A DNA stretch of 6,912 nucleotides from Bacteroidales bacterium UBA4318. GTDB lineage: Bacteria > Bacteroidota > Bacteroidia > Bacteroidales > UBA932. The stretch spans positions 10,622 through 17,533 of the forward strand of contig DGUE01000091.1 of assembly GCA_002393895.1 (NCBI GenBank), given 5' to 3'. Numbering within the stretch: the stretch's first letter is position 1; every line of letters begins with the position of its first letter. The notes beneath the pieces were generated by a model. The model was not told the DNA's origin. It worked only from the letters and a program-made list of their open reading frames with translations, and ran no database searches. Shown in pieces: positions 6,772 through 6,912 of this stretch. A program made the translations under genes and the position numbers.

Positions 6772-6812
6772 TACAAAAATAGAGCAGGCCAAAAGCCTGC
6801 TCTATTTTTGTA
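6772..6812. terminator. perfect 18-bp hairpin, probable bidirectional terminator
   Basis: Bases 6772-6789 (TACAAAAATAGAGCAGGC) are exactly complementary to 6795-6812, with the five-base loop CAAAA between. The GC-rich core AGAGCAGGC is flanked by an A5 run on the left arm and a T5 run on the right arm. Either strand therefore yields a stem followed by a U-run, the form of an intrinsic terminator. It starts on the base after the nadE stop, and its right arm shares two bases with the 3' end of the minus-strand tRNA-Lys. It probably ends nadE transcripts from the left and the tRNA transcript from the right. Confidence 0.88.
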
Positions 6813-6883
6813 CACCCTCAGGGGCTCGAACCCTGGACCCATTGATTAAGAGTCAATTGCTCTACCGACTGAGCTAAGGACGC
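6811..6883 (-). tRNA. tRNA-Lys, anticodon CUU
   Basis: The minus strand folds into a complete 73-base cloverleaf. The D stem GCTC/GAGC encloses the eight-base loop AGTCGGTA. The anticodon stem ATTGA/TCAAT encloses loop CTCTTAA with anticodon CTT at 6850-6848. The five-base variable region is GGGTC, and the T stem CAGGG/CCCTG encloses TTCGAGC. The acceptor stem GCGTCCT/AGGGTGT pairs throughout but with three G-U wobbles (G1-U72, G3-U70, U4-G69), and the discriminator base is A73. CCA is not encoded (CAA follows), so it would be added after transcription. CUU reads AAG lysine codons, which are abundant in the genes here. The unusual acceptor stem is discussed as a finding. No promoter is visible between this gene and the probable tRNA just upstream, so the two may share a transcript. 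Confidence 0.93.
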
Positions 6884-6895
6884 ATCTTTATGTCT

Positions 6896-6912
6896 TGGCG
6901 CTTCAGGATGGG
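6896..6912 (-). tRNA. probable 3' end of another tRNA (cut by window edge)
   Basis: Reading the minus strand inward from the window edge gives CCCATCCTGAAGCGCCA. This fits T-loop base 60 (C), the 3' half of a T stem (CCATC), the 3' half of an acceptor stem (CTGAAGC), discriminator G and an encoded CCA. Only twelve bases would then separate it from tRNA-Lys, a spacing typical of tRNA clusters. The matching 5' half and the anticodon lie outside the window, so identity cannot be decided and the call rests on a short pattern. Confidence 0.4.

Overview
The window looks like an ordinary chromosomal stretch from a fairly GC-rich member of the Bacteroidales/Bacteroidota. Three things support this: exact TAnnTTTG-type -7 promoter boxes of the Bacteroides kind in the one real intergenic gap, weak or absent Shine-Dalgarno sequences, and the protein families present (a menaquinone-linked anaerobic GlpABC and a bacterial FatA-like acyl-ACP thioesterase). 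Genus cannot be decided from the sequence alone. Coding density is very high; the largest gap between protein genes is 62 bases, and no transposon, phage, CRISPR or defence gene is visible.

Layout from left to right. (1) The 3' end of rmlB (dTDP-glucose 4,6-dehydratase) enters at base 1 and stops at 363. (2) After 8 bases, glpA, glpB and glpC follow on the same strand with overlapping ends. They encode the three subunits of anaerobic glycerol-3-phosphate dehydrogenase, and GlpB is strikingly short (172 residues). (3) glpC ends in a 4-base overlap with the convergent end of a minus-strand pair: a FabZ-like hotdog dehydratase followed by an acyl-ACP thioesterase. (4) A 62-base divergent promoter region has two back-to-back -7 boxes and separates this pair from nadE, a long glutamine-dependent NAD+ synthetase on the plus strand. 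(5) nadE ends at a perfect 18-bp hairpin that also sits directly at the 3' end of a minus-strand tRNA-Lys(CUU), so it probably terminates transcription from both sides. The 3' end of another minus-strand tRNA is likely at the window edge.

How the genes work together: GlpABC oxidises sn-glycerol 3-phosphate to dihydroxyacetone phosphate and passes electrons through FAD and Fe-S centres to the quinone pool. The dehydratase/thioesterase pair looks like a small fatty-acid module (beta-hydroxyacyl-ACP dehydration, then release of acyl chains from ACP). NadE makes NAD+ using glutamine as nitrogen donor. These are mostly housekeeping functions and I see no convincing new multi-gene system. The points most worth a second look are the compact GlpB, the tRNA-Lys acceptor stem carrying G3:U70 with A73 (the classical alanine identity determinants), and the tightly packed shared control signals (nested convergent stop codons, back-to-back promoters, and a shared bidirectional terminator touching a tRNA 3' end).
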